In this document: piece by piece, positions 1 through 8,102 of the stretch | Layout: every line of letters begins with the position of its first letter | Position numbering within the stretch: position 1 is the first letter of the stretch | Source of the DNA: Gracilimonas sp040877545 | Lineage (GTDB): Bacteria; Bacteroidota; Rhodothermia; Balneolales; Balneolaceae | Reading direction: 5' to 3' | DNA length: 60,775 nt | Assembly: GCA_040877545.1 (NCBI GenBank) | Contig: JBBDNN010000092.1 | Coordinates: forward strand, 1 to 60,775 | Position numbers and translations under genes: made by a program | Notes under the pieces: model-generated | Seen by the model: the letters and a program-made list of their open reading frames with translations, nothing else | Database searches by the model: none | What the model was told of the DNA's origin: nothing

Positions 1-2
1 AT

Positions 3-440
3 ACTGAAAACCGGGCACAAGAGCTTTTGGATGCAGGTTATAAAGGGCGCAAAAATAAACGTGGGATGTACAAGTACTTCGAAGACAAAAAGAAAGAAGT
101 GAATTCCGACATCTATTCACATTTCGGCGGAGAAAACCGGAGCAACCCAGACAAAGAAACCGCGCAACTGCGCATGGCTTATACCATGATAAACGAAGCT
201 GCATGGTGCTTACAGGAAGGAGTACTGAACTCTCCGGGAGATGGAGATTTAGGTGCTATTCTTGGCCTTGGTTTTCCGCCTTTTCTGGGAGGGCCGTTTC
301 GGTATATAGATCAAAAAGGAGTGCAGAATGTGGTGGATAAGTTGAAGGAGTTTGAGGATGAATTTGGGCCGAGGTTTAAGGGGGCGGGGATTTTAGTGGA
401 AAATGCTGGGATCAGGAAAAAGTTTTATCAGAATGAGTAA
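3..440 (+). CDS. fadJ: FadB/FadJ-like beta-oxidation multifunctional protein, C-terminal fragment (cut by window edge)
   Basis: Only the last 145 residues are in the window; the frame is open to base 3 and the start lies outside. The signature GFPPFLGGPFRYID is the C-terminal 3-hydroxyacyl-CoA dehydrogenase domain of the fatty-acid oxidation complex alpha subunit, which carries enoyl-CoA hydratase and 3-hydroxyacyl-CoA dehydrogenase activities in cytoplasmic beta-oxidation. The LGGPF form recalls FadJ more than FadB, but the fragment cannot settle this. The gene ends intact with TAA. A diverged copy of the same 3' end lies at 16757-16942, so the genome has or had a second paralogue. The next gene begins without its own start codon directly after this stop. 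Confidence 0.85.
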   Translation, partial: TENRAQELLDAGYKGRKNKRGMYKYFEDKKKEVNSDIYSHFGGENRSNPDKETAQLRMAYTMINEAAWCLQEGVLNSPGDGDLGAILGLGFPPFLGGPFRYIDQKGVQNVVDKLKEFEDEFGPRFKGAGILVENAGIRKKFYQNE

Positions 441-472
441 ATGGGTTTGTAGAGTATCAACTTAGTAGAAAC

Positions 473-895
473 TTTGATGAAGAGTTTGAATACTGGACCA
501 AAAAATTCTTTGAGTATGCAGTTGCATCTAATGTTCAACTCCTAAAGTCAGATGTTGTGGATGATGAATTAGCGGGATCACCTGAATTTGTTAGGAATTT
601 CGTTAATTCAGTCCCAAAGCAAAAAGTTCAACATATTGATTTAACAGAAGAAGCAGTTTGGCTTGCTGAACAGTATATAAAAGAACAGGTAGTTGAAAAA
701 TCCAGTCGGGCTGATTGTTTTCATATAGCAATTGCAACCATTCGAAAAGCTGATTTGCTTGTGAGCTGGAACTTTAGACATATTGTTAATATCGAAAGAA
801 TTCTTGGATATAATGCGGTAAACCTTAAAAACGGATTTCAAACGTTGGAAATAAGAAACCCAAGAGAAGCAGTTGATTATGAAGACAACAACTGA
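473..895 (+). pseudogene. PIN-domain (VapC-like) toxin, 5'-truncated
   Basis: The frame is open from 437, directly after the fadB-like stop, but has no ATG, and the only in-frame GTG (557) would begin far inside the domain. Homology appears to begin at the FDEEFEYW segment (about 473). PIN proteins of this type normally carry an N-terminal stretch of roughly 15 residues with the first catalytic aspartate (IYLDTSV-like), which is missing. Later PIN features remain: a KSDVVDDEL segment, the acidic site in SRADCFHIAIA, and LLVSWNFRHIVN. The loss predicts an inactive RNase toxin. A small antitoxin-like gene overlaps the 3' end by 17 nt, the usual arrangement of this toxin-antitoxin pair. A deletion that joined fadB to the toxin body is the simplest explanation. 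Confidence 0.7.
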
Positions 896-1037
896 AAAAA
901 AGTTTGACTGTGTGAAATCAGTTCGCAAAGAACGGAAACGAATTGCGGCCGATACGGAAGGTTTGTCGGCCAGTGAAACTTTGGAGTATTTTCAAAAACG
1001 CAAGAAGAATAGTCCCAAAAAGAGTGATGGGGGCTGA
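879..1037 (+). CDS. Small antitoxin-like protein partnered with the PIN toxin (52 aa)
   Basis: ATG at 879 lies inside the toxin frame, which stops at 893-895, so translation is probably coupled. The 52-residue product is highly charged and basic, with a middle segment TEGLSASETLEYFQKRKK. It resembles, from memory, the short proteins with a 'ETxxMTxEExxxYF' pattern that follow PIN-domain genes in many Bacteroidota and cyanobacteria. Its likely role is to bind and neutralise the PIN toxin; this is inferred from position and composition only. It looks intact although its toxin has lost the N-terminus. The frame ends 27 bp before the homology of a truncated ParE on the opposite strand stops. Confidence 0.55.
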   Translation: MKTTTEKKFDCVKSVRKERKRIAADTEGLSASETLEYFQKRKKNSPKKSDGG

Positions 1038-1063
1038 TGTTGCATCACTGGAACCGGGAAACA

Positions 1064-1105
1064 TATATCACCTTCAGCCTTTCGGGTTAAGGTATATGTT
1101 TTCAT
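1064..1105 (-). pseudogene. parE: ParE toxin remnant (first 14 codons)
   Basis: An ATG at 1105-1103 overlaps the stop of the ParD-like antitoxin as ATGA, the standard parDE coupling. The first residues, MKTYTLTRKAEGDI, match the start of ParE/RelE-fold gyrase toxins (MKxYxLTxxAExDI). After codon 14 the similarity ends, and the frame runs through unrelated DNA to a TGA at 992-994 (37 codons in all). The toxin body is therefore deleted, with the break at about 1063. The deletion end lies just beyond the small PIN-associated antitoxin, so both toxin-antitoxin modules appear to have been trimmed toward each other. Confidence 0.65.
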
Positions 1106-1341
1106 TTGCTTTCTTTTTCTTGACGTATGATATCAGAAATAGAACTGTCACTTATTCCACTCTTTTCACCCTCTTCCAGCAAATCAATCAGGTGGCTTCT
1201 TTTTAAATCATAAAAAAACTCTTCGTTTCTGTTCATCTGTCTCAGAGCGTCTCTTATTACTTCACTCGAATTATTGTAGAGACCGGAATTCACTTTTTCT
1301 TTGACCAGTTTTTCCAGTTCGGGAGTTAATGAAATATGCAT
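1102..1341 (-). CDS. parD: ParD-like antitoxin
   Basis: This 79-residue protein begins MHISLTPELEKLVKEKV and continues NSSEVIRDALRQM, the ribbon-helix-helix DNA-binding pattern of ParD antitoxins. The C-terminal half is acidic and would wrap the ParE toxin. ParD normally binds its own promoter and neutralises the gyrase poison ParE. Here the start codon of parE still overlaps the parD stop, but the toxin is lost after 14 codons, so parD is an orphan. It may persist as a solitary antitoxin against related ParE toxins; that is inference. The ATG start at 1341 leaves no longer alternative with a better fit. Confidence 0.8.
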   Translation of the reverse strand: MHISLTPELEKLVKEKVNSGLYNNSSEVIRDALRQMNRNEEFFYDLKRSHLIDLLEEGEKSGISDSSISDIIRQEKESK

Positions 1342-1888
1342 GATAAACCTCTTTTTGTTTTACTGTTGTGTCTTGCAGGAAGTGTTGAGAGGGCCGGACA
1401 TGTTAACTCCAGGCAGTCTTTAACCCGCTCCATCACCCGGCTCTCACAAAATTTCATAACTTTGCCCTGCGCAGGCCGAACCGAATGATGGAATTGCCTC
1501 GAAATCCATCATTCCGTTTCCCCGAAGCCCTGGCTGTGCTGTGATGGAAGCGAGAAACGGGGTGATGGATGGGTGGTTTATACCAACTAATTCCTTATTC
1601 CCAAAAGGAGTCCTTTTTTAATGGTAAAATGTAAACCGTTCATTCTGCGGCAATTGAGCATTGACATGACACTAGATACAAACTTTGCCATATTTTGCAC
1701 ACAACAAAGTTGCCCTTTTTAAAAAACTTTAAAAGCGATAGTATGATCATTGTCTTACTTTTAGGTTTAAATGAAATCATTCACGGTTACCGAAAGCATA
1801 AAAAATATTCTTTTGATTGATTCGAACGACTTGACAAAATATACTTCACCAACAGTACCAATTTTCTATTCATTATAAACATACCTTT
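1342..1888. other. 547-bp intergenic region
   Basis: No convincing coding frame. It holds the upstream region of parD (minus) and of the SWIM protein (plus). The only clear structure is a perfect 10-bp inverted repeat at 1483-1514, listed separately. The left half is GC-richer than the right, which is AT-rich and likely carries the SWIM-gene promoter, although I see no exact TAnnTTTG box. Confidence 0.5.
1483..1514. repeat. Inverted repeat GAATGATGGA-N12-TCCATCATTC
   Basis: Two perfect 10-bp arms (1483-1492 and 1505-1514) are separated by 12 bases. No T-run follows, so it does not look like an intrinsic terminator. It could be a protein-binding palindrome or a REP-like element; no second copy was noticed in this window. 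A degenerate GTGATGGAT motif recurs 40-60 bp downstream. Confidence 0.5.
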
Positions 1889-3670
1889 ATGAATCTCAAA
1901 GATTTTGAACGAAATATCAGCTCAACTATGCTGGAACGGGGATATGATTATTTTAACTCTGGGCAGGTAGACGGACTGGAAAAAATAGCGCCCGGCCAAT
2001 GGCTTGCACAGGTTCATGGCACTAACAGTTATACCGTGCAGATAAACACCCACAAAACTAAAATTAAAGGATGGGAATGTGACTGCCCTTACGATCAAGG
2101 CCCCATTTGCAAACATGTAGTAGCCGTCTTTTATGCTATTGAAGAGATGATGGCAAAAGATAACGTTCCCTCTAAAAACACGAAGAAAAAAGTTAAGAAA
2201 AACCGTGTGCAAGAGATTTTCAAAAAGACATCTAAAGAAGAACTCCAAGAATTTATTGTTACAGAATTTGTCCGCGTTGCAGGTCTCAAAAATGCTTTTG
2301 TAGCTCATTTTGCAGTGCACCTGGATGAAGACCAGGAACAAAAGTACAAAACGATAGTTCGTAATATTTACAAATCCGCTCAAGGCCGCCATGGATTCAT
2401 TGACTACTATTCTGCCACCTCTTTAACATCGCCATTGTATGAGTTGGCCGAAAAGGCAAATGACCTGCTGGCCGGAAATAACCTGAAGGAAAGCCTCGCA
2501 ATCTGTAAAGCGCTCATCGAAGAAATTCCAATATTCCTCAACAATATGGATGACTCGGATGGCTCGGCCGGAGATCTTTTATATTACGCTTTTGACACCT
2601 TCGGCGCGGCCATACAGCAAGCCCCGCCTCTCTTAAAAGATGAACTATTCACTTATTGTCTGGAAGAACTCCCAAAGGAGAAATACCATACATTTGGTTT
2701 CGAGGCTAATTTCCTGTTTTTGGTACCGGAGCTTATAACCAATGAAGAACAAGAGAAACAGTTTTTTAAGCTAACCGACCGCCAAATTGAAATCAAAAAA
2801 AGGGAATCGTATTCAGATTATGGTGTGGTACAACTGATCAAGGCAAAAGTTGAATACCTGCTAAAAGCAAGCCGGGATGAGGAAGCGTTCGCTTTGATTG
2901 AAACTCAAAGTACTTATCCTGATCTCAGGAACATCTTAGTCGATAAAGCCATCACGCAAAAAGACTTTGAGCAAGCCAAAGCACTTTGCAGGGAGGGGAT
3001 CAATATCGCCAACGACCAAAATCACCCGGGTACGGTTCAAAATTGGCAACAAAAATTATTGGACATCGCAAAGCTTGAAGATGATACGCCTGAAATACAA
3101 AAATTGAGTGAAAAGCTGTTCTTTGAGAATCACTACAGCATGAATTATTACAAAGAACTGAAAGCCACTTATGATAAAACATCATGGCAGGAGAAATGTG
3201 AAGCCTTAATTGACAAAATAAAGGGCAAACATTCCCGTGGAAGTTTCCACGATATGGGGACCTTGGCCGAAATTTTTGCGGAAGAAAAATACCTGGACCG
3301 GTTATTAAAATTACTGCAAATCAACGATGTTTCCCTTTCTTTTGTGGATAGGTATGCTTCAATATTGAAAAATAAGTACCCAGTCGAAATCCTGGATTTA
3401 TATGAAAAAGGTATTACGAATTATGCCACCCAAACCGGTCGTAAAATTTATAAAGAAATCGCCGGCTACCTCAAAAAAATGAAGAAGATCAAGGGCGGGG
3501 ATGAAAAAATTCACTTGATAATCCGCGACTTCCGCCGCCAATACAACAACCGCCCGGCCATGATGGAGGTGCTGAACAGGCACTTTCCTGGGTCCTTTCT
3601 TGTCCGGAATGACCGGAAGGATGAGAATGAATCCAGCCAGAACAGCAATGAGAATTTGAGGTTGTTTTAG
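1889..3670 (+). CDS. SWIM zinc-finger protein (593 aa)
   Basis: A SWIM-type zinc finger is visible near the N-terminus: C64-x-C66, then C74-x-H76, in WECDCPYDQGPICKHVVAV, matching the CxCxnCxH pattern. SWIM domains bind DNA or protein partners. The remaining 500 residues are helical, with repeated acidic/hydrophobic segments of TPR-like character (for example EQAKALCREGINIANDQ), and have no catalytic motif that I recognise. There is no signal peptide or membrane segment, so it is probably cytoplasmic. It stands alone, followed by a bidirectional terminator at 3777-3808. Function is unknown; similar proteins are common in Bacteroidota as uncharacterised SWIM family members. Confidence 0.75.
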   Translation: MNLKDFERNISSTMLERGYDYFNSGQVDGLEKIAPGQWLAQVHGTNSYTVQINTHKTKIKGWECDCPYDQGPICKHVVAVFYAIEEMMAKDNVPSKNTKKKVKKNRVQEIFKKTSKEELQEFIVTEFVRVAGLKNAFVAHFAVHLDEDQEQKYKTIVRNIYKSAQGRHGFIDYYSATSLTSPLYELAEKANDLLAGNNLKESLAICKALIEEIPIFLNNMDDSDGSAGDLLYYAFDTFGAAIQQAPPLLKDELFTYCLEELPKEKYHTFGFEANFLFLVPELITNEEQEKQFFKLTDRQIEIKKRESYSDYGVVQLIKAKVEYLLKASRDEEAFALIETQSTYPDLRNILVDKAITQKDFEQAKALCREGINIANDQNHPGTVQNWQQKLLDIAKLEDDTPEIQKLSEKLFFENHYSMNYYKELKATYDKTSWQEKCEALIDKIKGKHSRGSFHDMGTLAEIFAEEKYLDRLLKLLQINDVSLSFVDRYASILKNKYPVEILDLYEKGITNYATQTGRKIYKEIAGYLKKMKKIKGGDEKIHLIIRDFRRQYNNRPAMMEVLNRHFPGSFLVRNDRKDENESSQNSNENLRLF

Positions 3671-3776
3671 AATAGAAGGGGAATCTGTTCTAATGGTTAT
3701 TAATGGGAAGCTGGAGCTTCTCCCGCAGGATTTTAGTGGATTATGTGGGGGTAGGAAGGAAGTTTTATCAGGAATA

Positions 3777-3808
3777 AAAAAAGTCAGACATTTACGCCTG
3801 ACTTTTTT
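3777..3808. terminator. Bidirectional intrinsic terminator
   Basis: AAAAAAGTCAG, a 10-base loop, then CTGACTTTTTT: an 11-bp stem with A-run and T-run on opposite sides. It can end transcription of the SWIM gene from the left and of the T9SS operon from the right. Confidence 0.85.
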
Positions 3809-3891
3809 GAAAACACAACCGGAGTTGTGCTGGTTAGCTTTTGTACCCTATACCCTTCTAATTTCCTGTCCACTACAAATACTGCAGAAAA

Positions 3892-6432
3892 TTATTTTAT
3901 TAAGGTCATTTTTTTGGTTTCAGTAAAATTCCCTGCTTTTAGCTGGTAGATGTAAATACCACTGGAAAATTTAGAAGCATCGAAGTTAATGGTGTATGTT
4001 CCTGCGGGTTTTTGTTGATTTAATAATGTGAATATTTTCCTACCCAATATGTCAAAGATATCCAATTGCACATAACTATTTAGAGGTAATTGAAATCTGA
4101 TTATTGTATTCGGATTGAATGGATTTGGATAATTTTGTTCAAGTGATACTTTGTGAGGATGTAAATTCTCAGTTGATAAACCTTCAGTATTTGTATGGAC
4201 AACAGAAGGGATATCAAGGATATCATTTACAATGGTATTTATTACATTTCTGGCATTCTCATCATTTTCAAGGCCCTCCAAATCCAGATACATAAAACCC
4301 GAATTCTTTTCGTCATAATGCCAGGCAACAGGATAGACCCCTACTTCTTCAGTACCCCCTACAATACTCCTACTATTGAAATTTACGCCGTATAAACTAT
4401 CAACCTCCTCAACAGGGCGATATAATCTGCTATAAATATTGTTTTTAGGGAAATTGAGCGTATCCAAATTATAACTTTCATTATATGGAATAATTAGGCT
4501 TTCTTGAAAAGTAACAAAACCACTCTCTAAACCTTCAGGTGTCCTAATATCGGAAATACCAAACATATCCCTTAATTCGTGAGTATCTTGATCTAGCTGG
4601 CCATACAAAAAGATCTTTCCCCCTTTTTGCCTCAAGGTTGAAGATATTTTTGGTATATGATTCAGGTGAATGAATCTTGAATCTGCTGTAGTCCAAATAA
4701 CACCTTTCCAGCGGGACATATGAGATTTCAGATTATCTATGATTATATCGTCTTCGGATTCATGAGATAGCGAACTAAACTGTCCTATATCCCACGTATC
4801 GTAATCCAAATCTGAAAATATTGGGGATGTTCGATAAAAAGTATCGTGAATTAATAAAATATCCTGCTTTTTTGCTTTTACTACCCAGTTATGTTCTAAT
4901 TTATCAACTTCATTTCCTTCACTATCAGCAGCTATAATGCTAAGATGATTTACCCCCTCTTCTAATTTAGAATCCAGCGGTATAGTTTCTAAACCTGTTT
5001 CTATGAATGCTGATATTTCGTCATTTTCAAATGAATTATAGATTAAAAATCGAGTTAACCCTGCGTCTATATGAATAGATTGCTCACTCTCTTCATTACT
5101 TAATGTAATGACAAAAGAATGAATCATCTCAGGATTCCCTGTAACTTCCCAATTAAATTCAGCCATTTCAATTGTACTATCGCTTGGGTTTTCATTAAAT
5201 CCAATAAAAGCTACCTCAACTTCCGGAACTATAAAATTATCTTCCCAATCATTAATATTGTTGCCAGTCATCAACTTAAACTGTTGTTGTAGAGTTTCAA
5301 TAAGTGGTAATCTTGATGCTTCAGTATCTTTAGGCTTTCCTTCCAACCCTTGAAATTCGCTTGGTTTTTCCACGGCTGAAGCTCCCACATATACTGTTAC
5401 AGTTTCCCCTGCTTCCACTTGTGTATAAGGTCCAATTGAGATCAGTGAAATATAATTTCCATTTGCATTTTGCCCATCACTTCTAAGTCTGTTTTCCTCT
5501 TCTTCATATGGAAAGGGTTCCGACATTTTTTCATATCGATCAAGATCATTCTCTGGCCTGACAAGATTCCCTGACCCACCACTAAATGCCCAGAAGCCTG
5601 GATTTATTTGTGGTATTTCTAATCCATTCTCTAAGAGATATTCTTCATTTAAAGGGTGAACAAAATTATCACCAACCCGGCTTCCCAAAATAGTAAAAGC
5701 ACCGTAGGTATTTGTACTGGGATCATCTGATGAACCAGCATCAAAAGAATAAATTGTGTATAAGCTGTCGATATATCCATACCCGCTTTTATTAAAAAAA
5801 TTAGCCCCAGACTCATTCGCTGTCTTTACATTTCTTACCACCATATCCGCTCTCATGCCAAAGTAGAAATCGTTCCAAGCCTCTTTACCTGTGTTTGTAA
5901 TCTTGTATTCCAGAATAACAAAATTATCATTATTCCCCTCAAACCAGCTCATCAGGCGCATTTCTACTACGGCGCCTAAAGGTGTTTCGTGGTCAGTAAT
6001 TTGAATATTATTTATAACAGTGTTGGTATCTGTGAAACTGGTAATCAAATCAGAATCAGAAAAACCCTCACCTTTCAGCCTGCTTTGTTCTGAAATAGTG
6101 TCTAATGCAGTAAATTCATATCCAGAACTTCCAATCGAATAACCTGAAGAACTTGTCACCGACGACGTTGAGACTCTGATTCCATCATTGACTTTTGCTC
6201 CAAGCCAAATACCACCTTCGAATAAATGCTCAGTACCCGATTTAGCAGGGTAATGCATGCTTACGCCCAGACCTTGTGCAAATCCTGGGTTCCCCACTGT
6301 CCCAACATTTGATATGCTAATACGAAATCCCCAAGTATTATTTTCAGCTCTTTGAAATGTTTGAGCACTGCTCTGATGTGAGAGGCCCAATAAAAATATT
6401 CCTGCTATGCAAACACAAACTATTTTGTTCAT
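3892..6432 (-). CDS. T9SS-exported surface protein (846 aa)
   Basis: It begins with a signal peptide (MNKIVCVCIAGIFLLGLSHQSSAQ, cleavage near residue 24) and ends with an 80-residue type A sorting domain starting at NYPNPFNPNT (about 767) and closing KKMTLIK. The protein should cross the inner membrane by Sec and the outer membrane by T9SS, with the tail removed or used for surface anchoring. The middle has no catalytic motif that I can name; residues 530-640 (ILLIHDTFYR... GGKIFLYGQLD) have the alternating pattern of a flavodoxin or glutamine-amidotransferase-like fold. It is last of three consecutive exported-protein genes, 24 bp after its neighbour, and ends at a bidirectional terminator. 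Confidence 0.8.
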   Translation of the reverse strand: MNKIVCVCIAGIFLLGLSHQSSAQTFQRAENNTWGFRISISNVGTVGNPGFAQGLGVSMHYPAKSGTEHLFEGGIWLGAKVNDGIRVSTSSVTSSSGYSIGSSGYEFTALDTISEQSRLKGEGFSDSDLITSFTDTNTVINNIQITDHETPLGAVVEMRLMSWFEGNNDNFVILEYKITNTGKEAWNDFYFGMRADMVVRNVKTANESGANFFNKSGYGYIDSLYTIYSFDAGSSDDPSTNTYGAFTILGSRVGDNFVHPLNEEYLLENGLEIPQINPGFWAFSGGSGNLVRPENDLDRYEKMSEPFPYEEEENRLRSDGQNANGNYISLISIGPYTQVEAGETVTVYVGASAVEKPSEFQGLEGKPKDTEASRLPLIETLQQQFKLMTGNNINDWEDNFIVPEVEVAFIGFNENPSDSTIEMAEFNWEVTGNPEMIHSFVITLSNEESEQSIHIDAGLTRFLIYNSFENDEISAFIETGLETIPLDSKLEEGVNHLSIIAADSEGNEVDKLEHNWVVKAKKQDILLIHDTFYRTSPIFSDLDYDTWDIGQFSSLSHESEDDIIIDNLKSHMSRWKGVIWTTADSRFIHLNHIPKISSTLRQKGGKIFLYGQLDQDTHELRDMFGISDIRTPEGLESGFVTFQESLIIPYNESYNLDTLNFPKNNIYSRLYRPVEEVDSLYGVNFNSRSIVGGTEEVGVYPVAWHYDEKNSGFMYLDLEGLENDENARNVINTIVNDILDIPSVVHTNTEGLSTENLHPHKVSLEQNYPNPFNPNTIIRFQLPLNSYVQLDIFDILGRKIFTLLNQQKPAGTYTINFDASKFSSGIYIYQLKAGNFTETKKMTLIK

Positions 6433-6456
6433 CTTATTTGTTATTAGGCATAAATT

Positions 6457-8097
6457 TTATTTAATCAGAGTCATTTTTTGTGTTTGCACAAATTCTCCAG
6501 CTTTTAACTGATAAAAATAAAATCCACTTGAAAGGGCAGAGGCGTTAAAAGTAAATGTGTGAGTTCCCGCCGCTTTTTGTAAATGGGAGTAATCATAAGC
6601 AATACGTCCCGTGGCATCAAATACTCTGAGGCTCACTGCTGAAGCTTTCGGCAACTGATATTGAATTTGGGTGGTCGGATTGAAGGGATTCGGATAGTTC
6701 TGAGAAAGTTTGAATTCACTTGGAATGTCTTGTTCCAAGTTTGAAGACGTGGACGATTCAATGATTAGGATTATACTTTCTTCAACTTCACCCCCACCGG
6801 AATCTTTCACCAGTAAGGTCAAGAGCCCTTGCCCTACAAAATCAGAAGCTGAAATTGTTATTTTATGAGATGTAATGGAAATATCGAAGGTTAACTCATC
6901 GGGCTCTATAACGAAATTAAAGGACAAATCAGACAAATCATCCTCTACATCATCCACAATATCCCCAAACTCAAAGGTGTACTCTTCTCCACTTTTGAAA
7001 GTGAGGGTATCAGGGATTCCAACGAAAACAGGCAGATCATTCACCGGTTCAATCACTACCGTCAGTGTATCATTAACGGATGCCTCTTCTGTGTCAGTTG
7101 CTGCAACAATTACCTGTCCTGATCCATATTGGTTTTTTACAGAAACTAAAACCAATGAAGAATTTTCAGATATCCTTGCCGTCAATAAATCTGCCGGAAA
7201 GTCCACTATTTCAAATGATAACGAAATGTTTTCATCATCTGAAAAAACATCCCCCAGTTCGGATATTACCTTCTCACCAAAATCTTCCTGAAGAATGACA
7301 GAACCAAGCGGATTTGAAACCGTTGGTGATTCGTTTTCCTTTTCTTTTGTAGTGAAATTAAAAGTTTCAGACCAATCACTTTTGCCGCTTTCATTTCCAG
7401 CTCTTACCCGCCAAAAATATTGGGTTAAATATTCAAGATCATCAACATCAAATGAATTGGTGGTGGTAGATTCGTCTACTAATAGTGAACTAAATTCATC
7501 ACTGTCAGATAATTGAACCTCATAATTAGCAGCGCCAGAAACATTCTCCCATGAAAGGGTAAGTGGAATTTCAACTTCATCATCATCTGATTCAGGAAAT
7601 ACTAATGCAGGCGCCTCAGGTATAGGTTCTGGTGACCCGACTGTCACATTCCCATTTGTATATGTAAAGGCAGGTTCTCCTTCATTTATTTCAACTTCCA
7701 GGAATTCAATCGGTGAGGTACCGGCACCCTTCACCAAAATTTCCAGGTTTATCAGGACTCCATCATCATAAATTGGAGTACTGCCAGCACCCGAAATGAT
7801 AAAAGTTTCATCCGTATCAGAGTTTCCAAAAATGCTAAATCCGGAAGAAAGAGTACCGTTTTTAGAGAATGATTCGATGGCAACCACATCCGGATCAAAT
7901 TGCAACTTTAACCTGAAACCGGATATTGAATTTTCCGGTAAATGTTGAATAGTAACCGGCATTAGTATGGTAGTAGTAGATTCTTCCAGTTCCACAGTAG
8001 TATCTGGTAATTGAATGTGAAGCTGGGTTTGGCCAAAGGTCGGCGCTAAATATCCCGATGTGGAAAAAAATAAAAGTACCCAAAGAATTTTATTCAT
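6457..8097 (-). CDS. T9SS-exported protein with cohesin, FN3 and cadherin-like domains (546 aa)
   Basis: Signal peptide (MNKILWVLLFFSTSGYLAPTFGQ), then a cohesin-type domain (about 28-155; FRLKLQFDPDVVAIESF), an FN3-type domain (about 158-252; NYEVQLSDSDEF, YFWRVRAGNESG), two cadherin/Ig-like segments (about 255-450, with paired VNDLPVF linkers), and an 80-residue T9SS sorting domain from NYPNPFNPTT (about 467). Cohesins bind dockerins; the upstream gene encodes a protein with both a dockerin-like segment and a cohesin, so the two could assemble on the surface. That pairing is inference. It lies 5 bp after the upstream gene and 24 bp before the next, clearly one operon. Confidence 0.8.
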   Translation of the reverse strand: MNKILWVLLFFSTSGYLAPTFGQTQLHIQLPDTTVELEESTTTILMPVTIQHLPENSISGFRLKLQFDPDVVAIESFSKNGTLSSGFSIFGNSDTDETFIISGAGSTPIYDDGVLINLEILVKGAGTSPIEFLEVEINEGEPAFTYTNGNVTVGSPEPIPEAPALVFPESDDDEVEIPLTLSWENVSGAANYEVQLSDSDEFSSLLVDESTTTNSFDVDDLEYLTQYFWRVRAGNESGKSDWSETFNFTTKEKENESPTVSNPLGSVILQEDFGEKVISELGDVFSDDENISLSFEIVDFPADLLTARISENSSLVLVSVKNQYGSGQVIVAATDTEEASVNDTLTVVIEPVNDLPVFVGIPDTLTFKSGEEYTFEFGDIVDDVEDDLSDLSFNFVIEPDELTFDISITSHKITISASDFVGQGLLTLLVKDSGGGEVEESIILIIESSTSSNLEQDIPSEFKLSQNYPNPFNPTTQIQYQLPKASAVSLRVFDATGRIAYDYSHLQKAAGTHTFTFNASALSSGFYFYQLKAGEFVQTQKMTLIK

Positions 8098-8102
8098 AAT
8101 TC

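Noticed and set aside
943..1206. 87-aa plus-strand frame crossing both antitoxin regions
   Set aside because: Overlaps ParD antisense and the small antitoxin out of frame; no domain.
1922..2392. 156-aa minus-strand frame within the SWIM gene
   Set aside because: Antisense shadow rich in F, C and N with no recognisable domain; the SWIM protein has a clear motif.
3747..3775. Third fadB 3' remnant (GGAAGGAAGTTTTATCAGGAA)
   Set aside because: Only about 15 matching bases with the fadB end; too short to separate from chance.
6875..7291. Open frame on + strand over the secreted 546-aa gene
   Set aside because: Serine/threonine-rich shadow of the minus-strand gene; no start context or motif.
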